From Chitinophagales bacterium (lineage in GTDB: Bacteria > Bacteroidota > Bacteroidia > Chitinophagales > Chitinophagaceae), in assembly GCA_013298665.1 (NCBI GenBank), contig JAAFIK010000039.1:1-44498 (forward strand): a stretch of 44,498 nucleotides of DNA, in the 5' to 3' direction. A program made the position numbers and the translations under genes. Shown piece by piece: positions 8,892-17,503 of the stretch. Position 1 is the first letter of the stretch; each line of letters starts with the position of its first letter. The notes beneath the pieces are model-generated. The model ran no database searches and was not told the origin of the DNA. It was given only the letters and a program-made list of their open reading frames with translations.

Positions 8892-9805
8892 TTCAGTTCC
8901 TCCTTATAGGTATTTGCATTCGTAACATCCAGCCTGATCAGCAGTTCTTTAGCCCTTGCCTTATCCGGTGGATTTGCCTTAAGGAATACCTGCAGCAACT
9001 CCCTTGATTTGCCCTGGAAAAAAAACTGGTTAATCATCGTATTGGGATTATCCGTATTGAAATTATTGATGAGGTTGAGTACATTCAGTATTTCGACGCG
9101 GGCTGCGGCTTCGTCCTCATAAAACTTATCCATCCCCATACGGTAATAGTTGTAATAAATATCGTGCATAATGGTATAGCGCGTATTGAGCATATTCTCT
9201 ACAAGCCAGTACCGGTTACGGATACCATCAAAAGGCCGCCATCCGGAAATACCCCGTCCGTCGGGTGCATTGTTGACAATGTTCTGTGCTTTCTGAAAAT
9301 AGCTGTCGCCACCATGCGGGGAGAAAGAAGCATAGTCGAAGGCCAGTATCAGGTATGCATAATAGGCAAATACAGCCGTAAGATTGCTCACCTGTGCATC
9401 CGTACCCGTTACGCGGTTGTCATTAAATTCAACCGGTTGAAATTCGATGTACTTAAAATTGATTTTCTCATCCTGGAAATTGATGATCGGAGAAAGATAG
9501 CTGCTGTTGAAAACCGGGCGTGCAGCCTGTATGGTGAGCGACGCGTTATATACATTCAGCTCATCCGTAGCATCGAGGTTGAGCAGAAAATTACACTCCA
9601 CTTTCTCATTGGCCTGAAACGCATCTGTCGTCCATTTGCGGTTGTTGAGAAAATTGGTCAGCGCAGTCTGCAGCGTCCGGAAAACATTCCTGTTCACATT
9701 ATTTCCGATGCGGGTAGCCACTACGTTTACCCTTGCATTAAGTTCCTGTGCCTGAACCAGGCCGGAGAAGGATAATGCAGCCACTAATAATTTCACCTTA
9801 TGCAT
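8888..9805 (-). CDS. DUF4835 family exported protein
   Basis: The protein has 305 residues with a cleavable signal peptide (MHKVKLLVAALSFSGLVQAQ). The mature start ELNARVNVVATRI is the classic DUF4835 opening, followed by TLQTALTNFLNNRKWT and FAYYAYLILAFDYASFSP. It is predicted periplasmic or outer-membrane associated, and its biochemical role is unknown. It overlaps coaBC by 8 bases and DUF4296 by 4, so the three are translated from one message. The DUF4835 gene is a standard neighbour of coaBC in Bacteroidota. Confidence 0.88.
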   Translation of the reverse strand: MHKVKLLVAALSFSGLVQAQELNARVNVVATRIGNNVNRNVFRTLQTALTNFLNNRKWTTDAFQANEKVECNFLLNLDATDELNVYNASLTIQAARPVFNSSYLSPIINFQDEKINFKYIEFQPVEFNDNRVTGTDAQVSNLTAVFAYYAYLILAFDYASFSPHGGDSYFQKAQNIVNNAPDGRGISGWRPFDGIRNRYWLVENMLNTRYTIMHDIYYNYYRMGMDKFYEDEAAARVEILNVLNLINNFNTDNPNTMINQFFFQGKSRELLQVFLKANPPDKARAKELLIRLDVTNANTYKEELK

Positions 9806-10991
9806 GAAGTAGATGGATTATGGTATTAACAATATCAGCCGCTACATCCGTTTTGGATTTGACGGCAAAAGGATATTCATTTCCCTGCTGATCAAAAATA
9901 GTAATTTTGTTGGTGTCGTGTCCGAAACCAGCCCCCTGGTCATTCAGGCTGTTGAGTACGATCATGTCTGCATGTTTCGTGATTAGCTTTTTGCGGGCAT
10001 AGGCTTTCTCGTCATGCGTTTCCAGGGCAAAACCCACCACAAACTGACCAGCCTTCTTCTGCTGACCGAGACTGAGCAGGATATCTTTTGTACGGGTCAG
10101 CTCAATGCTGAACCGGTCGCTATCCTTTTTGATCTTCTGGCTGGCCATCGTTACGGGTGTATAATCGGCCACGGCTGCACTCATTACGGCAATATCGGTG
10201 GTGGGGAAAACGTCATGACAGGCCGCATACATTTCTGCTGCCGACTGCACACGAATGGTATGGATACCCTGGGGTACTTCTGCCGAAGAAGGCCCCAGTA
10301 CAAGGGTCACTGCTGCACCCTGTCGCCTTAATTCAGCAGCAATGGCAATCCCCATCTTACCCGAAGAGTGGTTCCCGATAAAACGAACGGGGTCAATCGC
10401 TTCATAGGTAGGTCCGGCTGTTACCAATGCCCGCTTGCCCTCAAGCGATTTCTTTGCGGTAAAAAAACCGGAGAGCCATTCCAGTATTGCCTCCGGTTCG
10501 GCCATACGCCCATCGCCGGTAAGGCCGCTCGCGAGTTCGCCATGCGCCACCGGGATGATGTGATGACCATAGCCTGCTATCGTGCTGATATTCCGGCGCG
10601 TAGCCGCGTGGTGCCACATATCCTCATCCATGGCAGGCGCAACCACTACAGGACAAACTGCTGAAAGATAAACAGCCATCAGGAGGTTATCGCAATGCCC
10701 GCCTGCCATTTTTGCCAGGGTATTACAGCTCAGTGGCGCAATCAGCATCACATCTGCCCAGCGTCCCAGCATCACATGGTTGGCCCAGGAATCATTGGTA
10801 GCGAGTTCGCTCAGCACTGCATGACGGGAAAGAGTAGCCAGGGTAAGCGGCGTCACAAAATGGGTGGCCGCGGGCGTCATCAACACCTTTACATCGGCAC
10901 CGGCTTTTACCAGTAAACGTACCAGGATGGCTGTTTTATAGGCAGCGATACTGCCCGAAACACCCAATAATATTTTCTTTCCTGTTAACAT
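9798..10991 (-). CDS. coaBC: Bifunctional phosphopantothenoylcysteine decarboxylase/phosphopantothenate-cysteine ligase
   Basis: CoaBC carries out two consecutive steps of coenzyme A synthesis: ligation of cysteine to phosphopantothenate, then decarboxylation. The 397 residues are the normal bifunctional length. The N-terminal flavin decarboxylase domain shows GSIAAYK, the active-site His in SWANHVMLGRW, the lid cysteine in AGGHCDNLL and the PAMDEDMW motif. The C-terminal ligase domain shows VTAGPTYEAIDPVRFIGNHS followed by SGKMG. The ATG at 10991 sits two bases after the T-tract of a terminator-like hairpin, which makes expression from the upstream rpoZ transcript uncertain. It is followed by the overlapping DUF4835 gene. 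Confidence 0.96.
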   Translation of the reverse strand: MLTGKKILLGVSGSIAAYKTAILVRLLVKAGADVKVLMTPAATHFVTPLTLATLSRHAVLSELATNDSWANHVMLGRWADVMLIAPLSCNTLAKMAGGHCDNLLMAVYLSAVCPVVVAPAMDEDMWHHAATRRNISTIAGYGHHIIPVAHGELASGLTGDGRMAEPEAILEWLSGFFTAKKSLEGKRALVTAGPTYEAIDPVRFIGNHSSGKMGIAIAAELRRQGAAVTLVLGPSSAEVPQGIHTIRVQSAAEMYAACHDVFPTTDIAVMSAAVADYTPVTMASQKIKKDSDRFSIELTRTKDILLSLGQQKKAGQFVVGFALETHDEKAYARKKLITKHADMIVLNSLNDQGAGFGHDTNKITIFDQQGNEYPFAVKSKTDVAADIVNTIIHLLHA

Positions 10992-10992
10992 G

Positions 10993-11019
10993 AAAAAACG
11001 GTGGGTTTATACCACCGTT
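10993..11019 (-). terminator. Terminator-like hairpin at the coaBC start
   Basis: On the minus strand, AACGGTGG and CCACCGTT (plus-strand arms 10997-11004 and 11012-11019) form a perfect 8-bp stem with a 7-base loop. It is followed by a run of six T whose last base is two bases from the coaBC ATG. It could end the bamD-rpoZ message or act as an attenuator for coaBC. Confidence 0.7.
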
Positions 11020-11063
11020 AAAATTAGAATAACTTATGCAAATAAAACCTTGCTTACAAAGCT

Positions 11064-11405
11064 TTAACTAAAAAGATCTGCATCATTCCTGCGGAAATAA
11101 ACCTTATCCTCCAGGAACTCGGCCGTGGCGAGCAGGGCCGGGTTGGGCATGCGTTCGTAAGCCCTCGAAATCTCGATCTGCTCCTTGTTTTCGTGAATTT
11201 CCTCCAGGCTGTCGGTATGGCTGGCAAATTCTTCCAGTTTATTGTGCAGTTCCTCTTTCAGGGCAATATTGATCTGGTTTGCCCTTTTAGACATAATGGC
11301 AATAGATTCATATATGTTACCTGTTTTCTCCTTCATTTCAGATAACTTCTTGGGCTCCACCACATTACTGGTGTTAGCGCTTTGCTGACGTCTTAGCTTG
11401 CTCAT
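11064..11405 (-). CDS. rpoZ: RNA polymerase omega-type subunit (Rpb6/RpoZ family)
   Basis: This is the omega-like subunit that helps assemble the beta-prime subunit. It has 113 residues. The diagnostic block GNIYESIAIMSKRANQINI (about residues 31-49) matches the Rpb6/omega fold as found in Bacteroidota, where the protein diverges from E. coli RpoZ. The C-terminus contains NPALLATAEFLEDKVYFR. The start (ATG at 11405) lies inside the end of bamD, giving a 32-base overlap, so the two genes are coupled. The order bamD-rpoZ-coaBC is conserved in the phylum. Confidence 0.87.
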   Translation of the reverse strand: MSKLRRQQSANTSNVVEPKKLSEMKEKTGNIYESIAIMSKRANQINIALKEELHNKLEEFASHTDSLEEIHENKEQIEISRAYERMPNPALLATAEFLEDKVYFRRNDADLFS

Positions 11406-12204
11406 TTTTTATTTCGTTAATATTGTTTTGACTCAATTTACTGTAATTCTCTGCGTCTTTCAGCAACCGGCTGTCAGGAAAGCGGTCGGTAAAATCCTGG
11501 TATTCAGCGATCACTTTTTCGAAACGTTCAATCTGGCGGTCGGTAATACTCAGTTTCGCAAACTGGTAGTAAGACTTTACCACCATCAGTTTGTATTCAT
11601 CACCCTTCATTGATTCCGGGTAATTGTTCATCAGGTTGGTATAAGCAATCGCCGCTGCACGGTATTGACCAAGGTTGTAATACAGCGCAGCGCCCCGGTA
11701 TTCCTTCATCTCCAGCTTGGCCCTGCATTTGTCGATGATCTCGGTGGCATCCTTGATTCTTGGTGAACCCGGGTGGGTATTGATAAAGGTCTGCATTACC
11801 CCGATGGTTTTGGTGGTACTCGTCTGCTCCAGTTCTATTTTCGGCGACTCCTTATAAAAGCAATATGCCCGCATATAATCCACTTCCTCACTCCTTACGC
11901 TGTTTGGAAACACTTCAAGGAATCCTTTGAACAGGTTTTCTGCATCCCTGTAAAGTTTCATGTAATAGTGACAGAAAGCAAAGCGGTAATAAATGTCTTC
12001 AAACTTCTGTGTTCCCTTATAAACCGAGAACAACTCCTCGTAAAGGTCTTTGGCGTTTTTATATTTTTTGGTATCATAGTACTGGTCTGCCATTTTGAGT
12101 TTATACTCAAAATCCTTGCTCTTCATTACTTTGGAGAACTTGTTGCAGGAACTGGTTGCCAGTACCAGTATCAGTAGTGATAATAAGACCTTGATCAACT
12201 TCAT
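11374..12204 (-). CDS. bamD: Outer membrane protein assembly factor BamD
   Basis: BamD is the lipoprotein partner of BamA in inserting outer-membrane beta-barrels. From the ATG at 12204 it has 276 residues. The signal peptide MKLIKVLLSLLILVLATSSC ends in a lipobox cysteine at position 20. The body is tetratricopeptide-like, with A-x-x-L-Y-E-E-L-F and YRDAENLFKGFLEVFPNS helices as in YfiO/BamD. A TTG four codons earlier is in frame but would not improve the signal peptide. A TAATTTTG box lies 9 bases upstream. Confidence 0.9.
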   Translation of the reverse strand: MKLIKVLLSLLILVLATSSCNKFSKVMKSKDFEYKLKMADQYYDTKKYKNAKDLYEELFSVYKGTQKFEDIYYRFAFCHYYMKLYRDAENLFKGFLEVFPNSVRSEEVDYMRAYCFYKESPKIELEQTSTTKTIGVMQTFINTHPGSPRIKDATEIIDKCRAKLEMKEYRGAALYYNLGQYRAAAIAYTNLMNNYPESMKGDEYKLMVVKSYYQFAKLSITDRQIERFEKVIAEYQDFTDRFPDSRLLKDAENYSKLSQNNINEIKNEQAKTSAKR

Positions 12205-12213
12205 AAAGGAGGA

Positions 12214-12221
12214 CAAAATTA
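12214..12221 (-). promoter_or_regulatory. Candidate -7 box of bamD
   Basis: On the minus strand TAATTTTG fits TAnnTTTG and lies 9 bases before the bamD ATG. No TTG sits at the canonical distance upstream, so support is limited to the one box. Confidence 0.35.
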
Positions 12222-12314
12222 GTGTATTTTAATCAAAACTGCCCCTAAAATTACAGGTAACCAAAAAAAGGCCGTTAATGTTATGTGAAAGCCGGTAAGG
12301 GATATGACTGGCAT

Positions 12315-12342
12315 AAAAAAACCCTCCCCAGGTGGGGAGGGT
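12315..12342 (-). terminator. Terminator of the OmpA-family gene
   Basis: On the minus strand, ACCCTCCCC pairs with GGGGAGGGT (plus-strand arms 12321-12329 and 12334-12342) with a 4-base loop, followed by six T (plus-strand A 12315-12320). It lies 37 bases after the stop codon of the OmpA-family gene. Confidence 0.9.
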
Positions 12343-12379
12343 ATCATTGAGCAAAAAGTGGAACTATTACTTAGTTTGA

Positions 12380-14011
12380 TTAATTACACTTGATATCTAC
12401 AGTGTTTTTGTCGCCAGCTCCGTCAACATCGCAGTTTACAGAGATCCTGTCACCGCTGATGCCTTCTTTTTCCTGGAGGTACATTTTGATTGCCTCAAGC
12501 CTTTTGTTACATACGGCTTGTTCTGCTTTTGAAGTACCGGAGTAGCCATTTACAGTGATACTGCAATCGGGGCTGTTCTTCATCTTAGCTGCTACAGAAG
12601 CAAGCATTGCTTTTGCATCAGCACTCAGCACAACACTATTGCCTTTGAAAGAGAGGCTTGGATAGTCGCAGGGACAAGCTGGTTTAACTGGCTCAACCGC
12701 AGCAATTTTTTTGCAGCACTCAGGTTCCGGGCATTTACCGATACCGTCAGCGTCAACAGGTTGACATTCTGTAGGGGTAATCAGTTGTTTGTCTTTACAA
12801 TCAGGAACACCGTCACCATCTGTATCTTTAGTTACGCCATGTGAATCAACGGGGCAACCAGCAGGTGTATTGGGCTCACGATCCATTTGGTCAATAACGC
12901 CATCACCATCACCATCGTTTAATACGGGCTTAGGCAGTTTCATGTGACGTGGGTTGTTCAACTCGCTGTAAGCATAGTCGAGTGGGTTGAGCCACCAGAG
13001 TGGTTCAACAGATTTTGCACCGAGGTTGAAATTCAGGCCAAGAGACAGGTAGTTGTAAGAATCGAAATCGCGTGTCTGAACCGCATCGCCCCATGCATGC
13101 TCCTGCCAGCGCTGACCGTCAAGGAGATCATCTTTAATGAATGTGTGGCGATCTTCAAGGGCAATATTGATCCTTTTGCCAAGTTTCCAGGACATACCGA
13201 ATAATACGGTACCGCTGGGCTTCAGGGTATTGTTACCAATTTTCGGACGACGTGAACCGTGGTTCTCGGCTTCGGTTTCATATGTATTGTCCATACCTGC
13301 TTTCAGTTTCTTCAGCACGTCTTTACGATTGCTGTGCGTACCGCTGGCGATAGAGTTGAACAATGTAGTATAAGGCCTTCCGTTGGCATCAAGGGCATTA
13401 ACCATGGTATGATAGAGGGTAGCACCGATACCAGCACCGCCATATACACTAAACCCGGTTTTGTTCTTGTGAAAACGGATATTATTCAGGGCAACGATAC
13501 CTTGAAGGCTCAGGTCCTGAACTTTACTTTTGTAGTTGTAATACACCTGATCGAAACGGTTTGCACCGGGTACAGTACCTACAATCGGACCAGCATTGGT
13601 ACGTGCAGGAGCATTGTAACCTCTCCAGGCGGGGTTCTTGCCATAGTTCTCAGAAAGCAGCCAATGCATACCTTTACCTGTTGCGTTCAGATATTGCAAA
13701 CGCATAGAGAAAATGTATCCAAAAGCCTTACGAACGTGTGCAGAAAAACCCAGTGTCGGGATTTTTGCAGGTATATCACCGCTGATGGTTAACATACCAA
13801 CAGACACACCCACTTCCCACATATTGCGTGGTTTTGCGGGGAAATTGTAAGCATTATTCCAGAATTCGTTTTGCTGCGGCATTCTTTTTGAAGGAATAAC
13901 AGAGGAGTCGTAAACATCGTAACCTCCTCCCATTGCCGTCGTCTGGGCGAAAGAGGCCGATGAGAAGAGCATTAAAAGCCCTAGTAATAGTTTGTACTTT
14001 TTGCTTGCCAT
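12380..14011 (-). CDS. OmpA-family outer-membrane protein with thrombospondin type 3 repeats
   Basis: This 543-residue protein probably anchors the outer membrane to peptidoglycan. The signal peptide MASKKYKLLLGLLMLFSSAS is followed by FAQ. An N-terminal beta-rich barrel-like region spans about 30-340 (for example MWEVGVSVGMLTISGD). Calcium-binding TSP3-type repeats follow from about residue 361 (DGDGDGVIDQMDREPNTPAG and DTDGDGVPDCKDK). A C-terminal OmpA-like domain (about 430-543) carries VNGYSGTSKAEQAVCNKRLE. Cysteines are unusually frequent in the TSP3 to OmpA linker (CPEPECCKK), suggesting disulfides. Start: the ATG at 14011 gives a clean signal peptide. Open frame further upstream would run through the promoter. 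A strong promoter and terminator bracket it as a single-gene unit. Confidence 0.9.
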   Translation of the reverse strand: MASKKYKLLLGLLMLFSSASFAQTTAMGGGYDVYDSSVIPSKRMPQQNEFWNNAYNFPAKPRNMWEVGVSVGMLTISGDIPAKIPTLGFSAHVRKAFGYIFSMRLQYLNATGKGMHWLLSENYGKNPAWRGYNAPARTNAGPIVGTVPGANRFDQVYYNYKSKVQDLSLQGIVALNNIRFHKNKTGFSVYGGAGIGATLYHTMVNALDANGRPYTTLFNSIASGTHSNRKDVLKKLKAGMDNTYETEAENHGSRRPKIGNNTLKPSGTVLFGMSWKLGKRINIALEDRHTFIKDDLLDGQRWQEHAWGDAVQTRDFDSYNYLSLGLNFNLGAKSVEPLWWLNPLDYAYSELNNPRHMKLPKPVLNDGDGDGVIDQMDREPNTPAGCPVDSHGVTKDTDGDGVPDCKDKQLITPTECQPVDADGIGKCPEPECCKKIAAVEPVKPACPCDYPSLSFKGNSVVLSADAKAMLASVAAKMKNSPDCSITVNGYSGTSKAEQAVCNKRLEAIKMYLQEKEGISGDRISVNCDVDGAGDKNTVDIKCN

Positions 14012-14059
14012 AACTGAATGATTAATAAAAATTTTCGAAATATACGTGTTGATTAATTG

Positions 14060-14090
14060 CAAAAATATCAATTGGGTTTTAAAAACCAAA
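14060..14090 (-). promoter_or_regulatory. Canonical Bacteroidota promoter of the OmpA-family gene
   Basis: On the minus strand TTTG (plus 14087-14090) is separated by exactly 19 bases from TATTTTTG (plus 14060-14067), a perfect match to TTTG-N19-TAnnTTTG. The predicted 5' leader is about 45 bases. This is the best promoter in the window. Confidence 0.75.
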
Positions 14091-14300
14091 TTTTTTTAGC
14101 ATTTATTTAGGCTTTGGAATAGCGGATTCTCGCAGAAATTACTTAAATTTCACTTTCCCATTCGCCGTTAGCCTGCCATAAGACATAAGGATTTTAAATT
14201 TTGCTGCTTAAACCGCAGCAAATATTTTCTCATAATACTGCGCAAATATACTCACTTCACTTTAAACAGGCAAACAAATTATCTTTTTCCTGCTATTTCT

Positions 14301-14330
14301 TTTGACAAGGTTTATACTATGGTTATATTG
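14301..14330 (+). promoter_or_regulatory. Probable promoter of the polyprenyl synthase gene
   Basis: TTTG (14301-14304), 19 bases, then TATATTG (14324-14330), a partial match to TAnnTTTG, ending 14 bases before the ATG. The rest of the interval between the divergent genes (14091-14300) is A/T-rich and shows no other clear signal. Confidence 0.45.
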
Positions 14331-14344
14331 CCTTTTTTTTAGCC

Positions 14345-15307
14345 ATGGACTTTGTTAAAGATATCATCGGTACTGAACTGGCGACTTTTGAAAAGAAGTT
14401 TGCCGCCGCGGTAAAGGGAAATGCACCTATGCTTGACCGTATCATGCAGTACATCATCAAACGCAAGGGCAAGCAATTGCGCCCGATGTTTATTTTTCTT
14501 TCCGGTAAGCTCCACGGCCCCATTAATGAAAGTACCTACCACGCGGCTGCTATGGTGGAACTCCTCCATACGGCCACCCTTGTACACGACGATGTGGTGG
14601 ATGAATCTTTTGAACGCAGGGGCTTTTTCTCCATCAATGCCATCTGGAAGAACAAGATCGCCGTACTCGTGGGCGATTACCTGCTCACCAAAGGCTTACT
14701 CCTGTCTACCGAGCATAAAGAATACGAACAGCTCCATATCCTCACCGATGCCATCCGGAAAATGAGCGAAGGCGAACTGCTGCAGATGGAAAAAAGCAGG
14801 AAACTCAATTATGATGAAGCCGTGTATTTTGAAATCATCCGTAATAAAACAGCCTCTCTGCTCTCTTCGGCCTGCGGGGTGGGTGCCTGGAGTACGACAA
14901 AAGACCATGACATTACCGAAAAGATGAAACTGTTTGGCGAGAAAACGGGTATGGCCTTCCAGATCAAGGACGACCTGTTTGACTATGGCAACGACAATGT
15001 GGGCAAACCCACCGGCAACGATATCAAAGAAAAAAAACTGACCCTCCCCCTCATCTATACACTCAACCATACCGATAAGGCCACCAAAAGAGAACTCATC
15101 TATATCATCAGGAATCAGAACCGCGACCGCGTAAAAGTCAACCGGGTGATAGAAGTGGTACAGGCCACAGGCGGTATCAGTTATGCTACCGAAAAGATGA
15201 ATGCTTACCGTGATGAGGCCCTCGCCATCCTCCACAGTTTCCCCCCCTCAGCCGTTAATACGGCACTGGAAAAATTAGTACGGTTTACAACAGACAGGAA
15301 GTACTAA
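14345..15307 (+). CDS. Polyprenyl diphosphate synthase (trans-isoprenyl, chain elongating)
   Basis: The enzyme condenses isopentenyl diphosphate units onto an allylic primer to make a long all-trans prenyl chain, most likely for the menaquinone side chain. The 320 residues contain the first aspartate-rich motif HDDVVDESFERRG (about 81-93) with the usual upstream Lys-Gly-Lys-x-x-Arg (RKGKQLRP). They also contain the second aspartate-rich motif FQIKDDLFDYGND (about 204-216). Length and motifs fit octaprenyl/heptaprenyl synthases better than short-chain farnesyl synthases. Exact product length is not predictable here. The ATG at 14345 begins MDFVKDIIGTEL, the common family start. Confidence 0.92.
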   Translation: MDFVKDIIGTELATFEKKFAAAVKGNAPMLDRIMQYIIKRKGKQLRPMFIFLSGKLHGPINESTYHAAAMVELLHTATLVHDDVVDESFERRGFFSINAIWKNKIAVLVGDYLLTKGLLLSTEHKEYEQLHILTDAIRKMSEGELLQMEKSRKLNYDEAVYFEIIRNKTASLLSSACGVGAWSTTKDHDITEKMKLFGEKTGMAFQIKDDLFDYGNDNVGKPTGNDIKEKKLTLPLIYTLNHTDKATKRELIYIIRNQNRDRVKVNRVIEVVQATGGISYATEKMNAYRDEALAILHSFPPSAVNTALEKLVRFTTDRKY

Positions 15308-15346
15308 GTCGCAGGATAAGCAGTAGCAGGTAGCAGGACGGGTTCT

Positions 15347-15402
15347 GTCTTGATACTTATGTCTTGATACTTATGTCTTGATACTTATGTCTTGCGTCTT
15401 AT
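15347..15402 (+). repeat. 14-bp tandem repeat, four units
   Basis: GTCTTGATACTTAT occurs three times head to tail (15347-15360, 15361-15374, 15375-15388), followed by a variant GTCTTGCGTCTTAT (15389-15402) and a trailing CTCTTATGTC. A single related copy recurs near 15546-15572. The array lies in the noncoding interval between the polyprenyl synthase gene and recJ. Confidence 0.9.
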
Positions 15403-15430
15403 CTCTTATGTCTAACCCTGGCAAAGAATA

Positions 15431-15484
15431 GGATATCCCACTGATGCGCCACTGATATCCCACTGTAAAAGGAAGTGGGATATC
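15431..15484. repeat. Inverted and direct repeats with a perfect 11-bp stem
   Basis: GATATCCCACT (15454-15464) and AGTGGGATATC (15474-15484) form a perfect inverted repeat with a 9-base loop. A third copy, GGATATCCCACTGATG, begins at 15431. No T-run follows, so it is not a normal terminator. Confidence 0.8.
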
Positions 15485-15512
15485 TATGGGTGAACACTGG
15501 CTGAACAGCGGG

Positions 15513-15534
15513 GAGTACTCGGTACTCAGTAGCT
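15513..15534. repeat. Dispersed GTACT/AAGTA-type short repeat
   Basis: The segment GAGTACTCGGTACTCAGTAG is a palindrome-rich copy of a short repeat also seen near 21296, 21342, 22005 and 23003, always outside genes. Confidence 0.5.
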
Positions 15535-15569
15535 GGAGAGGTTCTGTCTTGATACTTGCGTCTTATATC

Positions 15570-15600
15570 TTGTCCCACTCCCCGGTATTCCTTACTTTTG
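15570..15600 (+). promoter_or_regulatory. Promoter of recJ
   Basis: TTG (15570-15572), 20 bases, then TACTTTTG (15593-15600), a full match to TAnnTTTG, 25 bases before the recJ ATG. The upstream TTG is part of the last degenerate copy of the GTCTTG repeat, so the repeat family supplies the -33 box. Confidence 0.55.
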
Positions 15601-15625
15601 ACCTCCTAAACCCCGTATTTCACCC

Positions 15626-17350
15626 ATGCAAAAAAGATGGCATATACGCGCTGCTGATGAAAACACCACCCGGCAACTGCAACTTGACCTGAAAATCAGC
15701 CCTGTACTCTGCCGCGTCCTCGTGGCTCGCGGCATCTGTACTTTTGAACAGGCCCGCCAATTCTTCCGCCCGGCAAAAGACCAGCTCCACTCCCCCTTCC
15801 TGATGAAAGACATGCAGAAAGCTGTGGACCGGATCGCCACCGCCTTTTCGCGGCAGGAGAAAATACTCGTCTTTGGCGATTACGATGTGGATGGTACCAC
15901 CAGCGTGGCCATGATGTACCAGTTTCTGTGCAGTGCCTGCGATCCTGCCCTGCTCGACTTTTATATTCCCCACCGTTACCGCGAGGGGTATGGCGTCAGC
16001 CGTATGGGTATCGACTTTGCCGCTGCGGCAGGGTTTTCCCTCATCATATCGCTCGACTGCGGCATCAAATCGGCCGACCTGGTGGCCTATGCCGCCACAC
16101 TGGGTATCGACTTTATCATATGCGACCACCACCTTCCCGATCCTGAACTCCCGGCTGCGGTGGCCATCCTCAACCCCAAACAAACGGATTGCCCCTACCC
16201 TTACAAGGAACTCTGCGGCTGTGGTGTCGGCTTCAAACTGGTGATGGCACTGGCGGCAGCACTGGATATGCCGGAGGCGGTTTACTGGCAGTATACCGAC
16301 CTGCTGGCAACGGCCATTGCAGCCGATATTGTACCGATGACGGATGAAAACCGGGTACTGGCAACCATGGGACTGGAAAAGATCAATACCAACCCCTGCG
16401 CAGGCATCCGGGCGCTGGCTGAACTGGGCGGTATAAAGGGGTCTATGCGCATCAACAATGTGGTATTTGTGATTGCCCCGCGCATCAATGCCGCCGGGCG
16501 TATGGATGATGCCCGCAAAGCGGTGGAATTGTTTATTGAAAAGGATCCGGCAAAAGCGATGGACCTGGCGGCTCTGCTCCACAGCGATAATACCGACCGG
16601 AAGGAAACCGATACCAATATTACGGCCGAGGCACTTGAGCTGATCGGCCAGGATAAAGACGCCCTGCAACGCTGTACAACGGTGGTCTACCGTCCCGAAT
16701 GGCACAAGGGTGTGGTGGGCATCGTGGCCAGCCGCCTCATCGAGCAGTATTACCGCCCCACTGTTGTACTGACCCGCAGTGGTGATGTGGTGGCGGGCAG
16801 TGCACGCAGCGTACCCGGCTTCAACCTTTATGAGGCGATCCATGCCTGCCGGGAGCACCTGCTCGGGTATGGCGGTCATTTTGCCGCAGCAGGCCTGTCG
16901 ATGCTGCCCGAACAGGTGGATGCCTTCAGCCACCATTTTGAACAGGTGGTATCAGCCACCATTACCCCCGATCTGCGTATCCCCGAAATATTGATTGATG
17001 GCGAAATCCGCTTTGGTGCCATCACACCCGCCTTCTATGCCATCCTGCAACAGATGGAACCCTTTGGGCCGGGTAATATGCGGCCCGTCTTTGTGGCACG
17101 CGGCGTAAAAGACAGTGCGGGCTACAGCCGTATCGTAAAAGAACAGCATATCCGGTTTGTCGTAACCCAGGATGGCCATACCCTTACCGGTATCGGTTTC
17201 AACCTTGCCGGACAATTTCACCTGCTCCAGGCTGAGGCGGGGGTTGACCTTGTGTTTACCATTGACGAAAACGAATGGAATGGCAGCACATCGCTGCAAC
17301 TGAAAGTGATCGATATGCGACCCTGCGCGCAAGGAACACCGGTTTACTGA
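15626..17350 (+). CDS. recJ: Single-stranded-DNA-specific exonuclease RecJ
   Basis: RecJ degrades single-stranded DNA 5' to 3' in recombination and mismatch repair. The 574 residues are normal length. The DHH phosphoesterase domain carries FGDYDVDGTTS (about 83-93) and the catalytic DHH in ICDHHLPDPELP (about 164-175). The DHHA1 domain shows GVVGIVASRLIEQYYRPTVV and GGHFAAAGLSM, and a C-terminal OB-like domain ends the protein. The N-terminus MQKRWHIR is typical. No overlap with neighbours; it has its own promoter. Confidence 0.96.
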   Translation: MQKRWHIRAADENTTRQLQLDLKISPVLCRVLVARGICTFEQARQFFRPAKDQLHSPFLMKDMQKAVDRIATAFSRQEKILVFGDYDVDGTTSVAMMYQFLCSACDPALLDFYIPHRYREGYGVSRMGIDFAAAAGFSLIISLDCGIKSADLVAYAATLGIDFIICDHHLPDPELPAAVAILNPKQTDCPYPYKELCGCGVGFKLVMALAAALDMPEAVYWQYTDLLATAIAADIVPMTDENRVLATMGLEKINTNPCAGIRALAELGGIKGSMRINNVVFVIAPRINAAGRMDDARKAVELFIEKDPAKAMDLAALLHSDNTDRKETDTNITAEALELIGQDKDALQRCTTVVYRPEWHKGVVGIVASRLIEQYYRPTVVLTRSGDVVAGSARSVPGFNLYEAIHACREHLLGYGGHFAAAGLSMLPEQVDAFSHHFEQVVSATITPDLRIPEILIDGEIRFGAITPAFYAILQQMEPFGPGNMRPVFVARGVKDSAGYSRIVKEQHIRFVVTQDGHTLTGIGFNLAGQFHLLQAEAGVDLVFTIDENEWNGSTSLQLKVIDMRPCAQGTPVY

Positions 17351-17503
17351 CAAAGTATAATCTCCGGATCCGGATAACCGGTATGCTTTCACTTGCAAAG
17401 CTGCATGGGATAAAAGGTATCAGGGTACAGCAAAGCGAAAATTTGAAATACCCCCCACTGTCCTGCCACAGGCAGCACAACATAAAACGTTATACATTTG
17501 ACC

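Noticed and set aside
15347..15402. CRISPR array
   Set aside because: The 14-bp repeats are contiguous with no unique spacers, and no cas gene is nearby.
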